From NCBI GenBank assembly GCA_902805655.1, contig CADCTF010000103.1, positions 1-52,585 on the forward strand: a stretch of DNA of 52,585 bases, read 5' to 3'. Positions 19,661 to 27,604 of the stretch are shown piece by piece. How positions within the stretch are numbered: the stretch's first letter is position 1; the number at the start of each line of letters is the position of its first letter. This DNA is from an uncultured Acidimicrobiales bacterium (GTDB lineage: Bacteria > Actinomycetota > Acidimicrobiia > Acidimicrobiales > CADCTF01). The translations under genes and the position numbers were made by a program. The notes beneath the pieces are model-generated. The model saw only the letters and a program-made list of their open reading frames with translations. It was not told where the DNA came from and did not search any database.

Positions 19661-20252
19661 CTCGGTCCCCGACCAGCCCTCGCTCCATACCGAAGTCGTG
19701 CAACGTCTTCTGCAACGCCTTTCTTCCGCGGTGGAGGCGGCTCATGACGGTGCCGATCGGCACATCCACGATCTCGGCGATCTCCTTGTACGAGAAACCT
19801 TCGACGTCGGCCAGCAGCACCGCGATGCGGAACTGGTCGGGAAGGGCCTCGATCGCCGCCTTCACGTCACCATCGGTGAAGTGATCGAGCACCTCGTCCT
19901 CGGCGCTGCGCCCTGCTTGTGCAGCCTCGAGCCCACCCAGCCGGCGGTAGAGGTACAGGTCCTCGACCTCTTCGATCTCGGTCTGCTCCGGGCGGCGCTT
20001 CCTCGCCCGGTAGCTGTTGATGTAGGTGTTGGTGAGGATGCGGTACAGCCAGGCCCGCAGGTTCGTGCCCTGCTGGAAGCTGCCCCAGGCCCGGTAGGCC
20101 TTGAGGAAGGTCTCCTGCACGAGGTCTTCGGCGTCAGCCGGGTTCCGGGTCATGCGCATGGCCGCGGTGTACAAGGCAGGCATGTGCTCCATGGCCTGAT
20201 CGGTGAACTGTCGACCCTTCAGCTCATCGACCTCGACCGGATCCGGCGACAT
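19653..20252 (-). CDS. sigR: ECF sigma factor, SigR/SigH family (thiol-oxidative stress)
   Basis: RNA polymerase sigma factor of 199 aa. Region 2 includes [21 protein letters not shown] and [20 protein letters not shown]. Region 4 includes [43 protein letters not shown]. The pairing with an RsrA-like gene and the close match to SigR point to control of thioredoxin, thiol and proteolysis genes. A TAGGGT box ends 6 bases before the ATG, and two GCCATCCG copies 13 bases apart lie in the 38-base gap upstream. A SigR-type GGAAT...GTT promoter, expected for autoregulation, was not found there. Confidence 0.93.
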   Translation of the reverse strand: MSPDPVEVDELKGRQFTDQAMEHMPALYTAAMRMTRNPADAEDLVQETFLKAYRAWGSFQQGTNLRAWLYRILTNTYINSYRARKRRPEQTEIEEVEDLYLYRRLGGLEAAQAGRSAEDEVLDHFTDGDVKAAIEALPDQFRIAVLLADVEGFSYKEIAEIVDVPIGTVMSRLHRGRKALQKTLHDFGMERGLVGDRDG

Positions 20253-20258
20253 GGCCGC

Positions 20259-20264
20259 ACCCTA
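20259..20264 (-). promoter_or_regulatory. Putative leaderless -10 box (TAGGGT) of sigR
   Basis: TAGGGT on the minus strand, 6 bases before the sigR ATG. Direct repeats GCCATCCG at 20269-20276 and 20282-20289 (plus-strand reading) lie immediately upstream and could be an operator, or chance. Confidence 0.4.
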
Positions 20265-20290
20265 CCCCGCCATCCGGTGTAGCCATCCGC

Positions 20291-20716
20291 CTACGGAGCG
20301 GAGTCGAAGCCGGGCAGGAAGGAGAGGCCGCCCGAGGCGTCGAGGCGCCGGTAGTAGCACGTCCGCCGGCTGGCACCATCGGGTTCCCGGGTGTGGCAGG
20401 CGCCCGATCGCTGAGGTCGCACCCGGTAGAGCAGCGAGTTCTGCTCGCAGTTGACCCGCACCTCGTCGATGACCAGCACGTCGCCCGATGTGGCCCCCTT
20501 CCGCCAGAGCTCGTCACGCGACGACGACCACAGCACCGCCGTGCCGGTGGCGAAGGTCTCGCGCAACGCCTCTTCGTTGGCGAAGCCGACGTACAGCACC
20601 TCGTCGGTATCGGTGTCCTGGAGGACCACGGGCACCAGGGCCTGCCCGGTGCGGGCCGCCGACTGCACCTTCCCCCAGGCGATCGAGGACACCGTCCCCT
20701 CTTCGAGCTCGTTCAC
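20291..20716 (-). CDS. hisI: Phosphoribosyl-AMP cyclohydrolase-like protein with altered metal site
   Basis: A 141-aa HisI homologue. Family features include FANEEALRETFATG, LWSSSRDELWRKGATSG and the C-terminal Cys pair in GACHT (Cys107) and TCYYR (Cys120). In ordinary HisI the metal segment is an Asp-Cys-Asp-x-Asp run; here it is Asn89-Cys90-Glu91-Gln92-Asn93, so the Asp triad is gone. The two C-terminal Cys are also 13 residues apart instead of about 7. Activity in histidine synthesis is therefore uncertain, and no other his gene is nearby. GTG at 20716 was chosen because a TATCTT box ends 6 bases before it; the long frame upstream is noise. It lies upstream of sigR. Confidence 0.85.
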   Translation of the reverse strand: MNELEEGTVSSIAWGKVQSAARTGQALVPVVLQDTDTDEVLYVGFANEEALRETFATGTAVLWSSSRDELWRKGATSGDVLVIDEVRVNCEQNSLLYRVRPQRSGACHTREPDGASRRTCYYRRLDASGGLSFLPGFDSAP

Positions 20717-20722
20717 GGGCGA

Positions 20723-20728
20723 AAGATA
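20723..20728 (-). promoter_or_regulatory. Putative leaderless -10 box (TATCTT) of hisI
   Basis: TATCTT on the minus strand ends 6 bases before the GTG at 20716. It is among the closest matches to a -10 consensus in the window and supports the chosen start. Confidence 0.5.
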
Positions 20729-20760
20729 GATCAGCGTGCTGCGGGCCCACCTACCGCAGT

Positions 20761-20790
20761 GGGCGGCCCCAGCCGAAGCAGGGGCCGCCC
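20761..20790. terminator. Perfect GC hairpin in the hisI upstream region
   Basis: GGGCGGCCCC and its exact complement GGGGCCGCCC flank a 10-base loop. It lies between the divergent hisI and the broken sensor gene, where no complete gene ends, so it may be a relic terminator of a lost gene or a regulatory stem. No T tract follows on either strand. Confidence 0.4.
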
Positions 20791-20869
20791 GTCCTGCTTC
20801 ACAGGGGGCCGCTTCTTGAACCCCTGCACGGCCTGCGCTACCCGGCACCCAACGCCGACACCGGAATAG

Positions 20870-21483
20870 TTCGGTTATCGACGCCTCTCGGGTGAGAAAC
20901 CGGTACAGGCCTCCGGCGATCGTGTCCTTGGCCTGCGTCGCTACATCGAGGCGGTGCTCGGGGTCGCGTGCGCCGAGGAGCTGTTCGCCGCTGCGCTGGG
21001 CCATGCGGTCGGCACGGGCCCGCCGCCGGGGACGAGAACCGCTGGTACTCGGCCCGGGAGACCTTGGCCGTGGCCAAGGCTGCGTCGGCCCTGTGCGGCG
21101 ATCCGGATCTCGGCCGCCGGGTCGGTGAGGAGATGTACTTCCTCTCGGCCGCCGAGGGGACGACGGACTTCCTGCGGGCCACCGGTTCGGTCGGCGCGGC
21201 GTGCGACGCCCTCGCGGGCCACGGCTCCCGCATGTCGTCGGATCGACCCATATGGGTGCACGCCCGGGCCGATTCCTGGGTCGAGCCGAGGACGAGGGTT
21301 CCGAGCGCGGAGATCGGCGACCGGTTCTTCTGCGGGACGACGGCCGGGTACTTCGCCCGCCTGCCGTCGCTCTTCGGTCACGTCGGCGCGGTGATCGAGC
21401 AGGAGTGCCGGACGAGCCCCCGAGCGGACCGCTCGCTCGAGGAGGACGCCGTGTGGAGCCCGAGAGGAGAATCGAACTCCTGA
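20870..21483 (+). pseudogene. Frameshifted, truncated N-terminal sensor domain of a signalling protein (V4R-like)
   Basis: Two reading frames together give one recognisable domain. The first (20870 to about 21025) reads GDRVLGLRRYIEAVLG, then EELFAAALGHAVG. After a shift in the run gggcccgccgccgggg the second continues DENRWYSARETLAVAKAASA, GDPDLGRRVGEEM and IGDRFFCGTTAGYFARLPSLFG, ending near EQEC. The pattern resembles sensor domains that precede GGDEF or cyclase domains in actinobacteria (from memory). There is no start codon at the left end, since an in-frame TAG stands at 20867. The right end runs into tRNA-Thr, so the output domain is missing. A single-base sequencing error could explain the shift but not the missing ends. 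Confidence 0.6.
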
Positions 21484-21529
21484 CCTACGCATTACGAGTG
21501 CGTTGCTCTGCCGTCTGAGCTACTCGGGC
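21454..21529 (-). tRNA. tRNA-Thr (anticodon CGT)
   Basis: A complete cloverleaf on the minus strand: 7-bp acceptor stem (GCCCGAG with CTCGGGC), D stem GCTC/GAGC, anticodon stem ACGCA/TGCGT with loop CTCGTAA (anticodon CGT, reading ACG), 5-base variable region, and T stem AGGAG/CTCCT with loop TTCGATT. The discriminator is T and CCA is encoded (21454-21456). The broken sensor gene abuts its 3' end. Confidence 0.97.
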
Positions 21530-21575
21530 TTGCGACCGGCCCAGGATAGATGCTCGGCCCGGAGGGGTCGTCCGG

Positions 21576-22661
21576 CTATCGGCCCGCAGCCGAGCCGACG
21601 GGAGGCGCGGCCTCGGCCGCCTCGGTGAGCCGCACGAGCAAGCCTTGCAGGAGCAGCGTCTCGTTGGGATTTCGAACCAGTGCCTCACCGGCGGCGTCCA
21701 GCGCACGAATCGCAGCCATCGCAGACGAGCGGGTCGACGCGCGCTCGTCGTCGACCAGCTGGTCGCGGTAGGCGCCGGCCAGGGTGAGAAGGCCGAACCG
21801 CAGCTCGTCCTGGCGGACCCGCCGCTGTTCACGCTTGTGGCGCTCGTCCAGCTCCTTGCGACCAGACCCACGCTCGCCGTACTGCGCGATGCGCTCCTCG
21901 ACGGCCCTCACCTCGGCCGCCTGTCGCTCCTCGAGCGGTCCGAGGACCGTGTCGATGGTGCCGAGCAGCTCGTCGGTGAGCGAGGCGACCGTGGCGCCGG
22001 CGCCGTCGAGGCGGCCGGCGACGCTGCGCCATGCGGCCGAGCGCGCCGCGAACCCCGAGTCCGCCGCGAGGAGGCGGGCACGGTCGATTCGCCCGCCGCT
22101 CGCCTCCGCCAGGGCGATGGCCACATCCGGCTCGACCCCGTCCACCACCAGGGCATCGGCGATGGCCTGCACCGCAACCGGGCCGAGGTCGACACGGACG
22201 CACCGGCTGGCGATGGTGACCAGCTCGGGCGGCACCTGCTCGGCCAGGACGACGAACACGGTGCTGGCGGGCGGCTCCTCGAGCGTCTTCAACAGGCGGG
22301 GATGCTCCTGCGCCACGAGGTGGAAGTCGACCAGCACCAGCACCTTCCGGGCACCTTCCGAGGGTGGACGTACGGCCAGCCGGAGGATCTCGTCGATCTG
22401 GGCCCGGCTGATGGATGCGCCGACGCGCTCGAAGACGGCCAGATCGGGATGACGTTCGGCAATCGCTCGCCGGCAGTCGCTGCACTCGCCACAGCCTCCG
22501 TCGCGGCACAGAAGGCAGGCGGCGAAGCCGCGAGCGGCCTCACGGGTGCCCGTGCCGCCAGCGCCCACGACGAGGTAAGCGTGCACCGGTGCCCGGGCCG
22601 CGGCTCGAAGCTGGCCGGCGGCGCTCGGCTGTCCGACCAGCCCGGCGAAGACATCGGTCAT
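21576..22661 (-). CDS. holB: DNA polymerase III subunit delta' (clamp-loader)
   Basis: Clamp-loader subunit of 361 aa. It starts MTDVFAGLVGQPSAAGQLRA, typical of delta' and tau/gamma family members. A zinc module has four Cys (LLCRDGGCGECSDC). VDFHLVAQEHPRLLKTLEEPPASTVFVVLAE and SRCVRVDLG follow. The nucleotide loop GAGGTGTREA lacks the Walker Lys, as is normal for the non-hydrolysing delta' subunit. The C-terminal half is a helical domain. The ATG is 7 bases after the tmk stop, so tmk-holB form one unit, an arrangement common in bacteria. A 150-codon upstream extension in frame is antisense noise. Confidence 0.93.
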   Translation of the reverse strand: MTDVFAGLVGQPSAAGQLRAAARAPVHAYLVVGAGGTGTREAARGFAACLLCRDGGCGECSDCRRAIAERHPDLAVFERVGASISRAQIDEILRLAVRPPSEGARKVLVLVDFHLVAQEHPRLLKTLEEPPASTVFVVLAEQVPPELVTIASRCVRVDLGPVAVQAIADALVVDGVEPDVAIALAEASGGRIDRARLLAADSGFAARSAAWRSVAGRLDGAGATVASLTDELLGTIDTVLGPLEERQAAEVRAVEERIAQYGERGSGRKELDERHKREQRRVRQDELRFGLLTLAGAYRDQLVDDERASTRSSAMAAIRALDAAGEALVRNPNETLLLQGLLVRLTEAAEAAPPVGSAAGR

Positions 22662-22668
22662 CCCGGCA

Positions 22669-23259
22669 TCATCCCAGCCAGTGCTGACACGCGTCCCATA
22701 CGCGACCTGCGACCTCGTCGATCGACCCGCTGCCGTCGACCACGCACCACCGGTCCGGATCCTCCGACGCCAGGGCGACGAAGCCGGCCGCCACCCGGGC
22801 GTGGAAGGCGTCACCGGAAGACTCCATGCGGTCGGGTGCACCTCGCATCCGTGACCGCTGCTGGCGGGGGTCGACCTGCAGGAGCACGGCAAGATCCGGC
22901 CAGCGGTCGCCACTCGCCCATGCGCAGATCCGCCGAACCTCGTCGACCCCCAGGCCCCGCCCGTAGCCCTGGTACGCCAGCGAGGAGAACGCCGACCGAT
23001 CACTGACCACGTGCCGGCCCGACACGAGCGCAGGCTCGACCACCTGGCGCACGTGCTGCGCCCGGTCGGCGGCCATCAGCAGCGTCTCCGCCCGCTCGTC
23101 GATGGACGAACCGGGCTCCAGGAGCAGCTCACGTACACGGGCCCCCAGCTCGGTGCCGCCCGGCTCCCGGGTCAGGACGGCGCCGAGCCGCTCGGCCAGG
23201 AGGCGAGCCTGGGTCGATTTCCCGCTGCCGTCACCGCCCTCGAACGCGATCCAGGTCAC
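22669..23259 (-). CDS. tmk: Thymidylate kinase
   Basis: Phosphorylates dTMP to dTDP. The 196-aa protein has the P-loop FEGGDGSGKSTQ at residues 6-17, the DRX motif as SDRSAFSSLAYQGYGRG, REPGGTELG for dTMP binding, and a lid segment containing QQRSRMRG. Length is normal at the short end. The GTG start overlaps the MFS gene stop (GTGA). Confidence 0.95.
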   Translation of the reverse strand: MTWIAFEGGDGSGKSTQARLLAERLGAVLTREPGGTELGARVRELLLEPGSSIDERAETLLMAADRAQHVRQVVEPALVSGRHVVSDRSAFSSLAYQGYGRGLGVDEVRRICAWASGDRWPDLAVLLQVDPRQQRSRMRGAPDRMESSGDAFHARVAAGFVALASEDPDRWCVVDGSGSIDEVAGRVWDACQHWLG

Positions 23260-24683
23260 GGATCATTGCGGGGCTCACGCAGACCCACGACCGCCACCCA
23301 TCCGGCCAGGAGGATGATGATGCCCCCGAGCCAGAGCGTCAGGCGCACGCCTTGCAGCGCCACGTCGATGCCCAACAGCTCGACGTGGCCCTCGAAGAAC
23401 CGGCTGGACAGCGCGCCCAGGGCGGAGCTGAGGAACGGCGCCAGGGCGAAGGCCAGCAGGAGGCAGAACCGCACGAGCGTGTAGAGCGTCGCGAAGATGC
23501 GTCCCCGGATCTCGTCGTCCACGTTCGCCTGGAGGATGGTGAAGCCCAGCACGTAGATGGCGCCGGCGAACGTACCCAGGAGGAAGACGAAGGCGAGGGC
23601 CGGGCGCAGGTCGGACATGGAGGCGCCCGCCATGATCGAGAGTCCCGCCCCGAAGACGGACAGCACGAACGTGCGGGTGTGGGGAATGCGGCTCTGGAGC
23701 ACCGAGAGCGCCACGATGCCCGCCGCCACGCCCGAGCCCATGGCCGTGAGCACCAGGCCGAAGGCCGCAGTGCCGCCCCCGAGCACCGAGCTGGCGAAGC
23801 GCGGCCCGAGGGGAACGAGCATGCCTCCGCCGATGAGGCCGGTGGCGATGGCGAGCATGACCGATCGGATGAGGCGGCTGCCACCGATGAAGGTGAAGCC
23901 CTCGCGGACGTCTCGGAACGCCGCACCGAGCTCGATCTTGCCCCGGCTCTCGGCCGTGGGCCGGGACGGCAACGTCAACGTGGAGATGAGGAAGGCCGAG
24001 ACGAAGAAGGTACCCACGTCGAAGAAGATGGCGACGCTGGTCTGGTCGACGCGCAGGCCGGCCAGGGCGTCGTAGCGAGCCAGGAAGGTCGCAACCCCGG
24101 CGAGCGCGGCGAAGAGGGCGGTGCCGATGGGGAACGTCCCGTAGGCGGCGACGAGCGACAGCGAGTTGGCGGTGGCCAGATACTCCTTGCGCACCATGTT
24201 GGGTACCGAAGCCTCCTTGGCCGGCGACCACATCAGGGTGAAGATCTCGAGCAGCAGCGAGGCGAGCACCAGGCCCGGAAGCGTGTCCACCCACGGCAGG
24301 GTGGCCAGCGTGAGGCCGCGGCCGATGTCGCACAGCACCATCACCTTCTTGCGGTCCCACCGGTCGATGAGCACGCCCGCCACAGGTGCCAGGAAGAACC
24401 CGGGGACGAGTCGTGCCGACAGCACCACGCCGACCGCGGCCTCCTGCGACGAACCGCCGATCCTCGCCGCGATGGCGGTCACGGCCACGAACCCGATCCA
24501 GTCGCCCAGCGACGACGCAACCTGCGCCAGCCAGAGCCGGAAGAACGCAGGCGACCCGAACAGGCGGGCGGTGGAGGGGCCGTCAGGAGGCAGCACGGCC
24601 TCGCCGTCGCCATGCGGCACGGCCGTCTGCTCCTCGGCCGCGGGCTCAGGCACCCCTGTGTCCGGCCGCTGCCCTTCTGCCAC
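23256..24683 (-). CDS. MFS transporter
   Basis: Major facilitator superfamily membrane protein of 475 aa. A charged N-terminal tail of about 38 residues precedes LFGSPAFFRLWLAQVASSLGD, the first helix of the MFS_3 type. The motif A loop is DRWDRKKVMVLCDIGRG. Roughly 12 hydrophobic helices follow, and the last ends in WVAVVGLREPRNDP. The substrate cannot be told; relatives are drug or macrolide exporters and uncharacterised permeases. It starts a transcript MFS-tmk-holB with a TAGCCT box 6 bases before its GTG. Confidence 0.88.
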   Translation of the reverse strand: MAEGQRPDTGVPEPAAEEQTAVPHGDGEAVLPPDGPSTARLFGSPAFFRLWLAQVASSLGDWIGFVAVTAIAARIGGSSQEAAVGVVLSARLVPGFFLAPVAGVLIDRWDRKKVMVLCDIGRGLTLATLPWVDTLPGLVLASLLLEIFTLMWSPAKEASVPNMVRKEYLATANSLSLVAAYGTFPIGTALFAALAGVATFLARYDALAGLRVDQTSVAIFFDVGTFFVSAFLISTLTLPSRPTAESRGKIELGAAFRDVREGFTFIGGSRLIRSVMLAIATGLIGGGMLVPLGPRFASSVLGGGTAAFGLVLTAMGSGVAAGIVALSVLQSRIPHTRTFVLSVFGAGLSIMAGASMSDLRPALAFVFLLGTFAGAIYVLGFTILQANVDDEIRGRIFATLYTLVRFCLLLAFALAPFLSSALGALSSRFFEGHVELLGIDVALQGVRLTLWLGGIIILLAGWVAVVGLREPRNDP

Positions 24684-24689
24684 GCGGCC

Positions 24690-24695
24690 AGGCTA
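24690..24695 (-). promoter_or_regulatory. Putative leaderless -10 box (TAGCCT) of the MFS-tmk-holB unit
   Basis: TAGCCT on the minus strand ends 6 bases before the GTG at 24683, in the 53-base gap to topA. The hexamer and spacing match those of the SMP-30 gene. Confidence 0.45.
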
Positions 24696-24736
24696 GGTGC
24701 CGCGCGCCCCGATGTCGGGCACCCTCTGCCACCAGG

Positions 24737-27484
24737 TCAGGCGTCCGGGCCGGCTCCCGTGGCCTTGCGGGCCGCAGCCTTCTTCACGCCTGTGGCCTTC
24801 TTGGCCACGGCTTTCCGCGTGCCGGTGCCCTTCTTCGCCGCCGCCTTGGCGCCGGTGGCCTTCTTCGCCGCCGCCTTCTTGGGCGCACCGGCCTTGCGGC
24901 CACCGCGCTTGGCGGGGGCCGGCCCCTTCGCACGGCGCTCGGCCAGCAGCTCCGAGCCGCGATCGGGCGTGATCTCCTCGAGCGAGTCCCCCGCCCGCAG
25001 CGACGCGTTGGTCTCGCCGTCGGTCACGTAGGGCCCGAAGCGGCCCTCCTTCACGACCATGGGCTTGCCGCTGACGCCGTCCACGCCGAGCTCCTTGAGC
25101 GGCGGCTTCGGCGCAGCCGCGCCCCGCCGTTGCTTGGGTTGGGCGTAGAGGGCGAGGGCCTCTTCGAGCGTGATCGTGAAGAGCTGGTCCTCGTGCTCGA
25201 GGCTGCGGCTGTCGCTGCCCTTGCTCAGGTAGGGGCCGTACCGACCGTTCAGGGCGGTGATCGCCTCGCCCGTCTCCGGGTCCTCGCCGACGACCCGCGG
25301 AAGTGAGAGCAGCTGCAAGGCCTCGTCGAGGGTGATGGTGTCCAGGCTCATGTCCTTGAACAACGACGAGGTCTGCGGCTTCGCCTTCCCGGCCGGCTCA
25401 CCCAGCTGCACGTAGGGGCCGTACCGACCCGCCTTGGCCACGACCGGCAACCCGCGCTGCGGGTCGGTTCCCAGCTCCCGGTCCCCTGAAGGTGCCGAGA
25501 GCAGCTCGAGCGCCCGCTCGACCGTCAGCTCGTCGGGAGCCAGATCCTCCGGTACGGAGGCCCGCTCGTCACCCTTCTGCAGGTAGGGGCCGTAGCGGCC
25601 CACTCTCGCCACGATCTCCTGGCCGTCGTCGGCGATGCCGATGGGGATGGAGTTGATGTCGCGCGGGTCGATGTCGTCCAGGTGCTCCGACGTCATGGAG
25701 AGCAGACCGGGAGAGCCGTTCCCGAAGTAGAAGTGGCGCAGCCAGGGCACCCGCTCGACCTCGCGGTTGGCGATCTTGTCGAGGTCGTCCTCCAGCTTGG
25801 CCGTGAAGTCGTAGTCGACCAGGTGCTCGAAGTGCCGCTCGAGCAGGGTGGTCACGGCGAAGGCGGTGAACGACGGGATCAGGGCGCTGCCCTTCTTCCA
25901 GACGTAGCCACGGTCCTGCACGGTGGAGATGATCGACGCGTAGGTGGAGGGGCGGCCGACGCCCAGGTCCTCCATGGCCTTCACCAGCGAGGCCTCCGTG
26001 TACCGGGCGGGCGGCTTGGTGGCATGCCCCTCCGGGTCGAGGGCGAGCACGCGGATGGCGTCACCCTCGGACAGCTGCGGCAGCCGGCGCTCCTCGGTGT
26101 CACCGCCCTCGACGTCGTCCGCACCCTCCTGGTACGCCTTGCGGAAGCCGAGGAACGTGATGACCGTGCCGCTGGTGGAGAACTCGGCGCGCTCGCCGGC
26201 GCTGCTGGTGCCTTCCAGGCGCATGGTGACGGTGGAGCCGAGCGCGTCCTTCATCTGCGAGGCGATCGTGCGCCGCCAGATGAGGTCGTAGAGCCGCTGC
26301 TCGTCGCCGTTCAGCTGGCCCCGCACGGCATCGGGGGTGCGGAACGTGTCGCCCGCGGGGCGGATGGCCTCGTGGGCCTCCTGGGCGTTCTTCGCCTTCT
26401 TGGCGTAGGTGCGCGGCGCGTCGGCCACGAACTCCCGCCCGTACAGCTGGCCCGCCTGCGCCCGGGCCGCGGCCACGGCGGACTCCGACAGCGAGGTGCT
26501 GTCGGTGCGCATGTACGTGATGTAGCCCTTCTCGTACAGCCCCTGGGCCACCTGCATCGTGCGGGCGGAGGAGAACCGCAGCTTGTTCCCCGCCGCCTGC
26601 TGGAGGGTCGAGGTGATGAAGGGCGGCTTCGGGCGGTCGGTGTAGGGCCGGCGCTCGATCGCCTTGACGGAGAAGGGACTGCTCTCCAGGCGGCCGGCCA
26701 GGGCCCGAGCCGCCTCCTCGTCGAGGACGACGACATCGGCTCTGGCCGCACCGTCGCTGGCGAAGCTCCGGCCGTCGGCGATGCGCCGACCGTCGAGGGA
26801 GCTGAGCCCGGCACCGAAGCCACCCGATGCGTCATCGGCGCCGGCAGGCGCGAAGAGACCCTGGATGTCCCACCAAGACGCGGATCGGAACCGCATGCGC
26901 TCCCGCTCACGCTCGACGACCATCCGGGTCGCGACGCTCTGCACCCGGCCGGCGGAGAGCCGGGGCGCCACCTTCTTCCAGAGCACCTCACTCACCCGGT
27001 AGCCGTAGAGGCGGTCGAGGATGCGCCGGGTCTCCTGGGCGTCGACCAGCGGAAGGTTGATGTCGCGCCAGTTCGCCACCGCCGTCTCGATCGCGCCCTT
27101 GGTGATCTCGTGGAACACCATGCGGCGCACCGGGACCTGCGGGTTCAGGACCTCCACGAGGTGCCAAGAGATCGACTCGCCCTCCCGATCTTCATCGGTG
27201 GCGAGATAGAGCTCGCTCGCGTTCTTGAGCAGCGCCTTCAGCTTGCGCACCTGGTCCTTCGCCCGGCCCTCCGGGACGATGTAGAGGGGCTTGAAGTCGT
27301 TCTCGCAGTCGACTCCGTCACGCGACCAGGGCAGGCTCTTGTAGGCGGCCGGGACATCGGCCGCTCCCCGGGGGAGGTCACGGATGTGGCCGATGGACGA
27401 CTCCACCACGAAGTCATTGCCGAGGAAGCCGGCAATGGTCTTCGCCTTGGCGGGCGACTCGACGATGACGAGGGGTTTTGCCAT
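24737..27484 (-). CDS. topA: DNA topoisomerase I (type IA)
   Basis: Relaxes negative supercoils. The 915-aa protein begins with the TOPRIM domain (LVIVESPAKAKTIAGFLG, acidic DEDREGE). ERERMRF and the active-site GYITYMRTDS with the catalytic Tyr follow. The C-terminus has four repeats of the GRYGPY type, then a Lys/Ala-rich tail with KKAAAKKATG-like units. It lacks the four-Cys zinc fingers of Escherichia coli TopA, which is usual in actinobacteria, where the basic tail helps processivity. The ATG has an AAGAAGAG sequence upstream. The promoter region holds a near-perfect palindrome. Confidence 0.97.
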   Translation of the reverse strand: MAKPLVIVESPAKAKTIAGFLGNDFVVESSIGHIRDLPRGAADVPAAYKSLPWSRDGVDCENDFKPLYIVPEGRAKDQVRKLKALLKNASELYLATDEDREGESISWHLVEVLNPQVPVRRMVFHEITKGAIETAVANWRDINLPLVDAQETRRILDRLYGYRVSEVLWKKVAPRLSAGRVQSVATRMVVERERERMRFRSASWWDIQGLFAPAGADDASGGFGAGLSSLDGRRIADGRSFASDGAARADVVVLDEEAARALAGRLESSPFSVKAIERRPYTDRPKPPFITSTLQQAAGNKLRFSSARTMQVAQGLYEKGYITYMRTDSTSLSESAVAAARAQAGQLYGREFVADAPRTYAKKAKNAQEAHEAIRPAGDTFRTPDAVRGQLNGDEQRLYDLIWRRTIASQMKDALGSTVTMRLEGTSSAGERAEFSTSGTVITFLGFRKAYQEGADDVEGGDTEERRLPQLSEGDAIRVLALDPEGHATKPPARYTEASLVKAMEDLGVGRPSTYASIISTVQDRGYVWKKGSALIPSFTAFAVTTLLERHFEHLVDYDFTAKLEDDLDKIANREVERVPWLRHFYFGNGSPGLLSMTSEHLDDIDPRDINSIPIGIADDGQEIVARVGRYGPYLQKGDERASVPEDLAPDELTVERALELLSAPSGDRELGTDPQRGLPVVAKAGRYGPYVQLGEPAGKAKPQTSSLFKDMSLDTITLDEALQLLSLPRVVGEDPETGEAITALNGRYGPYLSKGSDSRSLEHEDQLFTITLEEALALYAQPKQRRGAAAPKPPLKELGVDGVSGKPMVVKEGRFGPYVTDGETNASLRAGDSLEEITPDRGSELLAERRAKGPAPAKRGGRKAGAPKKAAAKKATGAKAAAKKGTGTRKAVAKKATGVKKAAARKATGAGPDA

Positions 27485-27508
27485 TGATCTCTTCTTCGAC
27501 TGTTTGCA

Positions 27509-27526
27509 GACATCTGGCCGGATGTC
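27509..27526. promoter_or_regulatory. Palindrome in the topA-dedA intergenic region
   Basis: GACATC-TGGCCG-GATGTC is an 18-bp nearly perfect inverted repeat, 25-42 bases before the topA ATG. A TTGACA hexamer (minus strand, 27523-27528) overlaps its edge and could be a -35 of topA, although no good -10 is seen 17 bases downstream. A protein bound here would cover the promoter. Candidate operator only. Confidence 0.35.
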
Positions 27527-27604
27527 AAACGTTGCTCCGGGAGCCGAGGGTCACCGGCAGTACCCTCGACCGGTCCGCCGCCCCCACCTAGGAGCCGACA
27601 CCTC

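Noticed and set aside
20838-21492. Minus-strand frames of 130-180 codons in the hisI to tRNA gap as genes
   Set aside because: Their translations show no domain, whereas the plus-strand frames over the same bases give a coherent sensor domain.
22540-22600. HolB without a Walker A Lys as a defective ATPase
   Set aside because: The delta' subunit of clamp loaders normally does not hydrolyse ATP.
24737-25100. TopA without C-terminal zinc fingers as a truncation
   Set aside because: Actinobacterial TopA normally lacks them and ends in a Lys/Ala-rich tail, as here.
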